Positions 1 to 4,794 of a stretch of 6,713 bases of DNA are shown piece by piece. Position 1 is the stretch's first letter. Each line of letters starts with the position of its first letter. Both the position numbers and the translations under genes were made by a program. A model generated the notes under the pieces. That model did not search any database. It was not told the origin of the DNA and saw nothing but the letters and a program-made list of their open reading frames with translations. Source of the DNA: a candidate division FCPU426 bacterium (GTDB taxonomy: Bacteria; Oederibacteriota; PGYV01; Palsa-1178); contig PMTB01000113.1 of the NCBI GenBank assembly GCA_003167475.1, positions 1 through 6,713 on the forward strand. Direction: 5' to 3'.

Positions 1-77
1 CGTTCATAGCGCTTTTGATAGTGGAAGTCGTCGAGCATCTGCTTATGTACGGGGTAAAGTTCTTATATAAATTATGA
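1..77 (+). CDS. C-terminal end of a YggT-like membrane protein (partial, 5' end outside window)
   Basis: Frame 3 is open from the window edge to a TGA at 75-77 and gives 24 residues, beginning FIALLIVEVVEHLL and ending in YKL. The tail is hydrophobic and fits the last membrane helix of the YggT family, small integral membrane proteins of poorly known function linked to the cell envelope, division or osmotic protection. YggT proteins usually end with a segment of the type 'D-x-SP-(hydrophobic)', which matches the FIALLIVE start. The downstream neighbour is a DUF167/YggU protein, and yggT-yggU adjacency is a recurring arrangement in bacteria, so the family call rests mostly on context. The stop overlaps the next start as ATGA (74-77), which suggests translational coupling. 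With only 24 residues visible, another membrane protein cannot be excluded. Confidence 0.55.
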   Translation, partial: FIALLIVEVVEHLLMYGVKFLYKL

Positions 78-370
78 CGGCCAACGTGAAGGAAACCGCC
101 GGCGGGATAACTTTTGATGTAAAGGCACAGCCGGGTTCTTCGAAAAATGAAATAACGGGATTTAAAGACGGAGTGCTGAAGGTGAAAATATCGGCGGCGC
201 CCGATAAAGGAAAGGCAAATAAGGAACTGGTTGATTTTTTAAGCTCCGTATTCGGCGTAAGAAAAACGGCGGTCACGGTGATAAAAGGCGAAAAATCGAG
301 GAATAAAAGCGTCATGATATCGGGTATCACAAAAAAAGATTTTGAGACAAAACTCGGAGGTGTGTTATGA
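74..370 (+). CDS. DUF167 / YggU family protein
   Basis: This 98-residue protein has the length and pattern of the DUF167 (UPF0235, YggU) family, small soluble alpha/beta proteins of unresolved biochemical role. Visible signatures are PGSSKNEI at residues 20-27, the core DGVLKVKISAAPDKGKAN at 32-49, and GEKSRNK at 72-78. The family normally shows a PGA/S-S/K motif, then 'LKV+I-APP--GKAN--L', then 'G--S+-K', all in this order. The ATG at 74 is preferred because it overlaps the upstream stop (ATGA) and gives a full-length domain. A purine-rich GGGGTAAAG at 51-59 is the only ribosome-binding candidate and is rather distant, so initiation probably depends on coupling to the upstream gene. The stop at 368-370 overlaps the next start in the same way. 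The family call is secure. A cellular function cannot be given. Confidence 0.9.
   Translation: MTANVKETAGGITFDVKAQPGSSKNEITGFKDGVLKVKISAAPDKGKANKELVDFLSSVFGVRKTAVTVIKGEKSRNKSVMISGITKKDFETKLGGVL
356..360 (+). promoter_or_regulatory. Shine-Dalgarno site of the phosphorylase gene
   Basis: GGAGG lies 6 nt before the ATG at 367, inside the 3' end of the DUF167 gene. It fixes the phosphorylase start at the ATGA overlap. The octamer CTCGGAGG (353-360) also occurs at 2741-2748, before the small basic-protein gene. Confidence 0.8.
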
Positions 371-1197
371 ACGGCCTGAAGAAAAAGATATCGCAGTCCG
401 CGGACAAGATCAGGAAAGAAGTCCCGGGATTTGCCCCGGAAATAGGCATCATACTCGGCACGGGTTTGGGCGCGCTGGCCAAGGAGATAAAACTCACAAA
501 GTCCATCCCTTATGAAAAAATACCGAACTTCCCGCTGTCCACGGTTGAAACCCACCACGGGCAGCTTGTATTCGGAGAGCTCGAAGGCCGTAAGGTCGTG
601 GCCATGCAGGGCCGCTTCCACCGTTATGAAGGTTATACGGCGCAGGAAGTCACTTTCCCGGTGCGCGTCATGAAGGAACTCGGGATAAAGTACCTTATTA
701 TTTCAAACGCCGCAGGCGGGCTTAACCCTAAGTTCAAGGCGCCCTGCCTGGTGCTTATCGAGGACCATATAAGTCTTTTGATGGGCGACAGCCCCTTAAT
801 CGGTCCAAATGACGAGACACTGGGGCCGCGCTGGCCGGACATGGTCGAACCCTATTCCCACGCGCTTATCAAGGTCGCCGAGCAGGCGGCAAAGGAACTG
901 AAAATAGAAGTGCACAAAGGCGTTTATGTCGCCGTGCCAGGGCCGAATTTTGAGACCCGCGCAGAGTACAGGTTCCTTAATAAATTCGCCGATATGGTGG
1001 GGATGTCCACCGTGCCCGAAGTGATAGTGGCGGTACACTGCGGCCTGAAAGTTTTGGGAGTTTCCGTGATCACCGACCTGTGTGATCCGGACAATCTGGA
1101 ACCTGCCGACATCAGGACTATCATAAATAACGCGACAGTCGCCGAGCCCAAACTGACCATTTTGATGAAAGAAGTAATCAAAAGGATAAAGGAGTAA
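367..1197 (+). CDS. Purine nucleoside phosphorylase family enzyme, possibly acting on methylthioadenosine
   Basis: This 276-residue protein belongs to the trimeric PNP/MTA-phosphorylase family, cytosolic enzymes that split purine nucleosides with phosphate into free base and (5-substituted) ribose 1-phosphate. Visible motifs are the phosphate loop GTGLG (31-35), HHG (63-65), GRFHRYEGY (82-90), NAAGGLN (114-120), PGPNFETRAEY (191-201) and VGMSTVPEV (211-219). Glu196 matches human PNP Glu201, which binds 6-oxopurines. The position of PNP Asn243 is Asp237 here (ITDLCDP, 235-241), as in MTA phosphorylase. The phosphate loop has Thr where classical PNP has Ser. No His is found near the position of human His257, which holds the ribose 5'-OH. 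The next gene is mtnA, which uses methylthioribose 1-phosphate. The family is certain. The substrate (MTA, methylthioinosine, or ordinary inosine/guanosine) is inferred and open. Confidence 0.93.
   Translation: MNGLKKKISQSADKIRKEVPGFAPEIGIILGTGLGALAKEIKLTKSIPYEKIPNFPLSTVETHHGQLVFGELEGRKVVAMQGRFHRYEGYTAQEVTFPVRVMKELGIKYLIISNAAGGLNPKFKAPCLVLIEDHISLLMGDSPLIGPNDETLGPRWPDMVEPYSHALIKVAEQAAKELKIEVHKGVYVAVPGPNFETRAEYRFLNKFADMVGMSTVPEVIVAVHCGLKVLGVSVITDLCDPDNLEPADIRTIINNATVAEPKLTILMKEVIKRIKE
1188..1194 (+). promoter_or_regulatory. Shine-Dalgarno site of mtnA
   Basis: AAAGGAG sits at the very end of the phosphorylase coding region, 9 nt before the ATG at 1204. It supports that start and tight co-expression of the two genes. 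Confidence 0.75.
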
Positions 1198-1203
1198 CAA
1201 CAC

Positions 1204-2268
1204 ATGAAGGAATTCAGCCCGGTAGAATGGAAAAATAACCAGCTAATAGTGCTTGACCAGTTGCTTCTGCCGTTCCAGCAGAAGGAGATAATCTGCAGGA
1301 CCTACAAAGACGTCGCTGCCTGTATAAAGGACATGAACCTGCGCGGGGCGCCGCTCATAGGAATAGCCGCCGCATTCGGGCTGGCTATGGAAGTAAAGCG
1401 CTCAAAAGCGGCCAAGTATGATAAGTTCAGCAGGGAAATAATCAAAGCGGGCGAGGAATTGATAAATACAAGGCCGACCGCCGTCAACTTAAAATGGGCC
1501 GTAGACAGGATGATAAAGCTCATGGAGCAGAACAGGGAACGGCGCATCCCCAGCCTAAAGGACCTTTTGATCGCCGAAGCGTCAAGGATATACAAAGAGG
1601 ACCTGGACAACAATAAACTCATAGGCAAGTATGGTTCGGAGCTCATACGTGAAAAGGATACGGTGCTCACCCACTGTAACGCGGGCGCGCTTGCGACCGC
1701 GGGCTACGGGACCGCGCTGGGCGTCATAAGGGCGGCGCATGAAAAGAAGAAAAAGATCACGGTTTTTGTGGACGAAACAAGACCCTACCTCCAGGGCGCA
1801 AGGCTTACGGCATGGGAAATGGAGCAGGAAAAAATACCGCACTTCCTCATTACCGATAATATGGCAGGGTACTTCATGTCCATCGGTAAGATTAACGTGG
1901 TGGTCGTGGGAGCCGACAGGATAACGGCAAACGGCGACGTGGCAAACAAGATAGGGACCTACTCGGCGGCTGTGCTGGCTTACACCAACAACATACCTTT
2001 TTACGTGGCGGCGCCTTCCTCTACGATAGATTTCAGCCTGAAAAACGGCAGCCAGATCCCCATAGAAATGCGCAGCGAGGACGAGGTAAAGAAGATATTC
2101 GGCCGGGATATAGCGCCCAAAAAGACAAAGGCTCTGCATCCGGCATTTGACGTGACGCCGTCGAAATACATAACGGCTATAATTACCGAAAAAGGCGTCA
2201 TCAGGGCGCCGTATGAGCAGAACCTTGAAAAAGTATTCCTGAATAAGGAAGTCGTGGCCGACCTATGA
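1204..2268 (+). CDS. mtnA: S-methyl-5-thioribose-1-phosphate isomerase (MtnA)
   Basis: MtnA converts 5-methylthioribose 1-phosphate to 5-methylthioribulose 1-phosphate in methionine/MTA salvage or in related carbon-salvage shunts. The protein has 354 residues, close to the usual length of about 345-355, and belongs to the eIF2B-alpha/beta/delta-like superfamily. Hallmarks in order are RGAPLIGIAAAFGLA (47-61), RPTAVNLKWAVDRM (90-103), THCNAGALATAGYGTALG (156-173) with the presumed catalytic Cys158, VDETRPYLQGARLTAWE (189-205), GADRI (236-240) with the presumed acid Asp238, ANGDVANKIGTY (242-253) and PFYVAAPSSTID (265-276). The Cys and Asp correspond to the pair shown to be essential in the Bacillus enzyme. 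All are intact. The gene starts 6 nt after the phosphorylase stop and ends in an ATGA overlap with the thioesterase gene. No other methionine-salvage genes (mtnB, mtnK, mtnW/X, mtnD) are in view, so the onward route is unknown. Confidence 0.96.
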   Translation: MKEFSPVEWKNNQLIVLDQLLLPFQQKEIICRTYKDVAACIKDMNLRGAPLIGIAAAFGLAMEVKRSKAAKYDKFSREIIKAGEELINTRPTAVNLKWAVDRMIKLMEQNRERRIPSLKDLLIAEASRIYKEDLDNNKLIGKYGSELIREKDTVLTHCNAGALATAGYGTALGVIRAAHEKKKKITVFVDETRPYLQGARLTAWEMEQEKIPHFLITDNMAGYFMSIGKINVVVVGADRITANGDVANKIGTYSAAVLAYTNNIPFYVAAPSSTIDFSLKNGSQIPIEMRSEDEVKKIFGRDIAPKKTKALHPAFDVTPSKYITAIITEKGVIRAPYEQNLEKVFLNKEVVADL

Positions 2269-2690
2269 CCGAAGGCTGGGTTGACGACAGGTACTGTTTT
2301 GCCTGCGGGGAAAAGAACCCCATAGGCATGCACCTGCATTTTACATTGACCGGCGACGGGGGCATAGAGGCAAAATACACGTTTCCCAAGGAACTACAGG
2401 GGTATTCGGGAATTGCGCACGGAGGAATGATATCTTTACTTTTAGACGAAGTTATGGTAAATTTACCGTGGCTTAAATTGAAACAACCGGTCGTTTCGGC
2501 CGATATCAGGATCAAGTTAAAGAAGCCGCTTAAGATAGGGGAGCCGGTCATAGCGAGGGCTTTCATTGACAAACAGAAAAAAAATATCTTTTGGGTCAAA
2601 GGCGTCCTTATTCGCGAGCGCGACGGCATGGAAATAGCCGAAGCCGAAGCCACGTGCGTGCAGGTAAGCCTCGATCAGATGAACGCGTAA
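2265..2690 (+). CDS. Hotdog-fold thioesterase, PaaI/THEM4-like
   Basis: A 141-residue single hotdog domain, the usual size for PaaI-type acyl-CoA thioesterases, which hydrolyse acyl- or aryl-CoA esters in the cytosol. The active-site signature is GIAHGGMISLLLDEVM (49-64): HGG at 52-54 on the hot-dog helix and Asp61 six residues later, in the place of the catalytic acid in THEM4/PaaI enzymes. The N-terminus has CFACGEKNPIGMHLHF (11-26), a CxxCG-xxNPxG pattern common in one branch of these proteins. The C-terminal strand EIAEAEATCVQVS (123-135) closes the sheet. The start is set by the ATGA overlap with mtnA. A weak AAGGAAG (2245-2251) lies upstream, so translation is probably coupled. The substrate is unknown. 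Nothing in the sequence ties it to methylthioribose metabolism other than its position. Confidence 0.88.
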   Translation: MTEGWVDDRYCFACGEKNPIGMHLHFTLTGDGGIEAKYTFPKELQGYSGIAHGGMISLLLDEVMVNLPWLKLKQPVVSADIRIKLKKPLKIGEPVIARAFIDKQKKNIFWVKGVLIRERDGMEIAEAEATCVQVSLDQMNA

Positions 2691-2698
2691 GTTTTATA

Positions 2699-2728
2699 TT
2701 GGAGAAGAGAACAAAAGTAAAATAAAAT
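2699..2728 (+). promoter_or_regulatory. Weak candidate promoter before the small basic-protein gene
   Basis: The 66-nt gap between the thioesterase and the next gene is very A-rich. TTGGAG (2699-2704) and TAAAAT (2723-2728) are separated by 18 nt. The -10 matches consensus at 5 of 6 positions and the -35 at only 3 of 6. No terminator is seen in this gap, so read-through from the upstream chain is equally likely. AT-rich gaps easily produce such matches by chance. Confidence 0.22.
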
Positions 2729-2743
2729 TCACTTAAAAAACTC

Positions 2744-2748
2744 GGAGG
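2744..2748 (+). promoter_or_regulatory. Shine-Dalgarno site of the 30-residue basic protein gene
   Basis: GGAGG, 8 nt before the ATG at 2757. This strong, well-spaced site is the main non-homology evidence that the following 31-codon frame is translated. Confidence 0.8.
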
Positions 2749-2756
2749 TTTTACTG

Positions 2757-2849
2757 ATGGGAAGCGGAAAGAAAAGGCACAAATGGAAGATAAAGACGCA
2801 CAAGAGGAAAAAACACAGAAGAGTGAACAGGTTTAAAGCCGGTAAATAG
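2757..2849 (+). CDS. 30-residue Lys/Arg-rich protein resembling the AURKAIP1/COX24 (mS38) ribosomal domain
   Basis: A 31-codon frame (ATG 2757, TAG 2847-2849) encodes a protein that starts MGSGKKRHKWKIK and ends NRFKAGK. About 60 percent of residues are Lys, Arg or His, and there is no acidic residue. This is typical of tiny rRNA-binding proteins. The MGS start, the KKRxxKxKxK run and the HKRKK...R..R segment resemble the bacterial AURKAIP1/COX24-domain (DUF1713) proteins, relatives of the mitochondrial small-subunit protein mS38, which bind near the decoding region of the small subunit. The protein THX (bTHX) of some 30S subunits is an alternative with similar size and an MGxG start, but its RGKI...YG pattern is not seen. 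The gene has a strong GGAGG site and lies 34 nt before yebC, so a joint translation-related transcript is likely. The reading frame is well supported. The family name is recognition by eye. Confidence 0.75.
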   Translation: MGSGKKRHKWKIKTHKRKKHRRVNRFKAGK

Positions 2850-2873
2850 TTTTTGAAGGACAAAGAACAAAAC

Positions 2874-2878
2874 GGAGG
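2874..2878 (+). promoter_or_regulatory. Shine-Dalgarno site of yebC
   Basis: GGAGG, 5 nt before the ATG at 2884, in the 34-nt gap after the small basic-protein gene. It fixes the start at the conserved MSGHSKW N-terminus. Confidence 0.8.
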
Positions 2879-2883
2879 ATTTC

Positions 2884-3636
2884 ATGTCAGGACATTCAAA
2901 ATGGGCGACAATTAAACGCAAGAAAGCCCTAACTGATTCAAAGCGGGGCGCTTCGTTTACAAAGATAATCAGGGAAATAATCGTCGCGGCAAAATCAGGC
3001 GGGGACCCTAATATGAACGCCAGGTTAAGGACTGTTGTTGAAAAGGCGAAAGCCGTGAACATGCCTTCCGATAACATAAAAAAAGCCATTCAAAAAGGCA
3101 CCGGGGAACTTCCGGGCGTCAATTATGAAGAGATTATGTACGAGGGTTACGGCCCGGGCGGAGTGGCACTTATCATCAATGTCACGACTGATAACAGGAA
3201 CCGTTCAGCCGCGGATTTGAGGGCCCTGCTTGCCAAGTATACGGGTTCCATGGCGGCACCGGGCGCGACAGCGTGGCAGTTTGACCAGAAAGGTTTTATT
3301 TCAGTGCCCAAGGAAGCCATAGACGAGGACAGCCTCATGGAAGTGGCTTTGGACGCGGGCGCCCAGGATATTAAAAATGAGGACGAGTCGTACGATATAG
3401 TGACGGCTGTGGTTGATTTTGAAAAGGTGAGAAAAGCGCTTGAAGCAAAAAGCGTGAAGTTCACGGTCGCGGAGATCACCATGGTGCCGAAGAACTATAT
3501 AAAACTTGACGGTAAGGACGCCGAGCGCATGCTCAACCTCATGGAAGCCCTGGAAGAGCATGAGGATATCTCGAATGTTTACGCCAATTTTGATATCCCT
3601 AAGGAAGTAATGGATAAGATCGGCTCGCAGGAGTAA
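2884..3636 (+). CDS. yebC: YebC/TACO1-family translation factor
   Basis: A 250-residue protein, full length for the family (about 240-250). The N-terminus MSGHSKWATIKRKKALTDSK (1-20) is the family hallmark, followed by GDPNMNARLR and the NMPSDNIKKAIQKGTGE stretch (about 59-75), then YEGYGPGGVALIINVTTDNR (86-105) and GAQDIKNEDESYDI in the C-terminal domains. YebC proteins were long annotated as DNA-binding transcriptional regulators. Recent work on bacterial members and on mitochondrial TACO1 points to a ribosome-associated factor that helps synthesis of proline-rich stretches. That role is taken from the family and is not visible here. In many bacteria yebC precedes ruvC, but here it is the last gene before a strong terminator and is paired with a presumed ribosomal micro-protein. 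No truncation or odd residues were noticed. Confidence 0.96.
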   Translation: MSGHSKWATIKRKKALTDSKRGASFTKIIREIIVAAKSGGDPNMNARLRTVVEKAKAVNMPSDNIKKAIQKGTGELPGVNYEEIMYEGYGPGGVALIINVTTDNRNRSAADLRALLAKYTGSMAAPGATAWQFDQKGFISVPKEAIDEDSLMEVALDAGAQDIKNEDESYDIVTAVVDFEKVRKALEAKSVKFTVAEITMVPKNYIKLDGKDAERMLNLMEALEEHEDISNVYANFDIPKEVMDKIGSQE

Positions 3637-3664
3637 ATTAGAAAAGTAACATTTTAAATATATG

Positions 3665-3696
3665 GGGGCGGAGCGATCCGCCCCTTTCTTTTTTTT
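3665..3696 (+). terminator. Rho-independent terminator after yebC
   Basis: GGGGCGGA (3665-3672) pairs perfectly with TCCGCCCC (3677-3684) around a GCGA tetraloop, a GNRA-type loop. The stem is followed at once by TTTCTTTTTTTT (3685-3696). It lies 28 nt after the yebC stop and marks the 3' end of the transcription unit. The A-rich bases before the stem are too few to make it a strong bidirectional terminator. Confidence 0.95.
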
Positions 3697-3759
3697 GATA
3701 AGGTCAAAATATTCAGATAGGAGATAGGTGATAGTAGAAGGGTGTGGGTTGCTCTTAAT

Positions 3760-3765
3760 TATAAT
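3760..3765 (+). promoter_or_regulatory. Candidate -10 box for the radical SAM gene
   Basis: A perfect TATAAT lies 33 nt before the ATG at 3799, in the first gene-free stretch after the yebC terminator, where a new promoter is expected. No convincing -35 is found at 16-18 nt spacing and no TG extension precedes it, so the assignment rests on one hexamer plus position. If correct, transcription begins near 3772, downstream of the earlier in-frame ATG at 3742. Confidence 0.4.
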
Positions 3766-3798
3766 AGGGCAGGACACCGGAAAGAACGGGTAATTTGC

Positions 3799-4716
3799 AT
3801 GGAAGAACTGCCTTACAATTCACTCAGGGAATATTACGCCGCCAGATACAAGGAACGGGTCCAGAAGCTGACCGTATCGCTTCCTTTTACCTGCCCGCAT
3901 ATGAATGAAGACGGCTCCGGCGGGTGTACTTACTGTCACAAGGGCAGCATTCCGAACCTGAACGACCCCGCGCTGCCCATGGCAAAACAGGATGCAACAG
4001 GAATGACAGCCGCCCAAAAACGCTACGGCCCCGATACCAAATACATCATTTACTTCCAGACGCACACAAATACAAACGCGCCGCTTGAAGCCCTTAAAAG
4101 AATCTATGATGAGGCATTTAACCATATGAATGTGATAGGCATAGATATAGGCACGAGACCGGATTGCGCGGAAGATGATGTTTTAAAGCTTCTAGATTCA
4201 TACTGTGAAAAAGGCTATGAGGTCTGGATAGAGTTCGGCCTGCAATCGGCCGATAACGCTGTCCTAAAGTCGATCAACAGGGGGCATACGGTCGAGGATT
4301 TTATAGACGCGGTAGAACGGGCGAAAAAAACAAGGCTTAAGATAACGGCGCATATGATAGTGGGCCTGCCGGGCGAAACAAAAGAAGATTACCTCAAGAC
4401 GGCCGGGCTCATAGCCTCACTCGGCGTTCACGCAATAAAAATACACCCTTTGCATGTCATGGAAGGCACCGCGCTCGGCGATGAGTTCAAAAAAAAGCCG
4501 TTTGGCCTGCTCCATCTGGATGATTATGTAGAGGCGCTGGCGGATATAATAGAGATACTGCCGCCTGAAATGATAGTGATGAGATATACCTCGGAAGCCA
4601 TAGAAAGCCACCTGCTGGGACCCAATTACTGCAAGCCCGAATATAAGATCATAATAAAGCAGATGCTTGTCGCGGAACTAAAAAAAAGAGGCACGAGGCA
4701 GGGTTTTAGGTTATAA
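3799..4716 (+). CDS. TIGR01212-family radical SAM protein (YhcC/YtqA-like)
   Basis: A 305-residue radical SAM enzyme of the YhcC/YtqA group. Cluster cysteines appear as Cys32, Cys43 and Cys46 in TCPHMNEDGSGGCTYC (31-46), a CX10CX2C spacing that replaces the classical CX3CX2C and is characteristic of this family's long loop. Other family blocks are YFQTHTNTNAP (85-95), IGTRPDC (117-123), EVWIEFGLQSA (141-151), INRGHT (159-164), HMIVGLPGET (185-194) and IKIHPLHVMEGT (213-224). In Bacillus and Streptococcus the YtqA member (MnmL) takes part in forming mnm5s2U at the tRNA wobble position, together with the methylase MnmM. No mnmM is seen here, so the same role is only possible. The start at 3799 is chosen over the in-frame ATG at 3742 because PYNSLREYYAARY is the usual N-terminus and the extra 19 codons look non-coding. 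The ribosome site is poor (GGAAAG, 3779-3784). Confidence 0.92.
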   Translation: MEELPYNSLREYYAARYKERVQKLTVSLPFTCPHMNEDGSGGCTYCHKGSIPNLNDPALPMAKQDATGMTAAQKRYGPDTKYIIYFQTHTNTNAPLEALKRIYDEAFNHMNVIGIDIGTRPDCAEDDVLKLLDSYCEKGYEVWIEFGLQSADNAVLKSINRGHTVEDFIDAVERAKKTRLKITAHMIVGLPGETKEDYLKTAGLIASLGVHAIKIHPLHVMEGTALGDEFKKKPFGLLHLDDYVEALADIIEILPPEMIVMRYTSEAIESHLLGPNYCKPEYKIIIKQMLVAELKKRGTRQGFRL

Positions 4717-4794
4717 TTATTTCATTGGGATGGAACATGTGCGGTTTTGTAAACGTCTAAATTCAAAATACATAAAAGTACAAAAGGCGGTTAT
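4717..4794 (+). other. 78-nt gap between the radical SAM gene and the efflux genes
   Basis: An AT-rich spacer with no hairpin-plus-T-tract, so no intrinsic terminator is seen after the radical SAM gene. TATAAT occurs at 4712-4717 over the stop codon, but no -35 partner was found. TTGGGA (4725-4730) with TGTAAA (4748-4753) at 17 nt is a weak alternative. AAAGGCGG at 4783-4790 is the probable ribosome-binding site for the TolC-family gene, 4 nt before its ATG. Confidence 0.4.

Noticed and set aside
43..621. 192-codon open frame on the - strand
   Set aside because: It lies antisense to the DUF167 and phosphorylase genes, both of which show clear family motifs. The translated sequence has no recognisable domain and no ribosome-binding site of note.
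1739..1924. 61-codon + strand frame inside mtnA
   Set aside because: An alternative frame within a well-conserved gene, rich in Lys/Arg/Trp/Ser by reading-frame shift, with no homology recognised.
1582..2139. 185-codon open frame on the - strand inside mtnA
   Set aside because: Antisense to conserved MtnA catalytic motifs. Its composition (many Arg, His, Tyr, Val) is that of a mirrored coding frame.
2850..2883. Possible regulatory element in the gap before yebC
   Set aside because: Only 34 nt long, with no hairpin or repeat other than the ribosome-binding site.
3301..3777. 158-codon - strand frame spanning the end of yebC and the terminator
   Set aside because: It would read through the terminator hairpin and is antisense to yebC. 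Nothing in the product looks like a real protein.
3742..3798. 19-codon N-terminal extension of the radical SAM gene
   Set aside because: The extension is not part of the family N-terminus, contains a perfect TATAAT in its DNA, and the ATG at 3799 gives the normal length.
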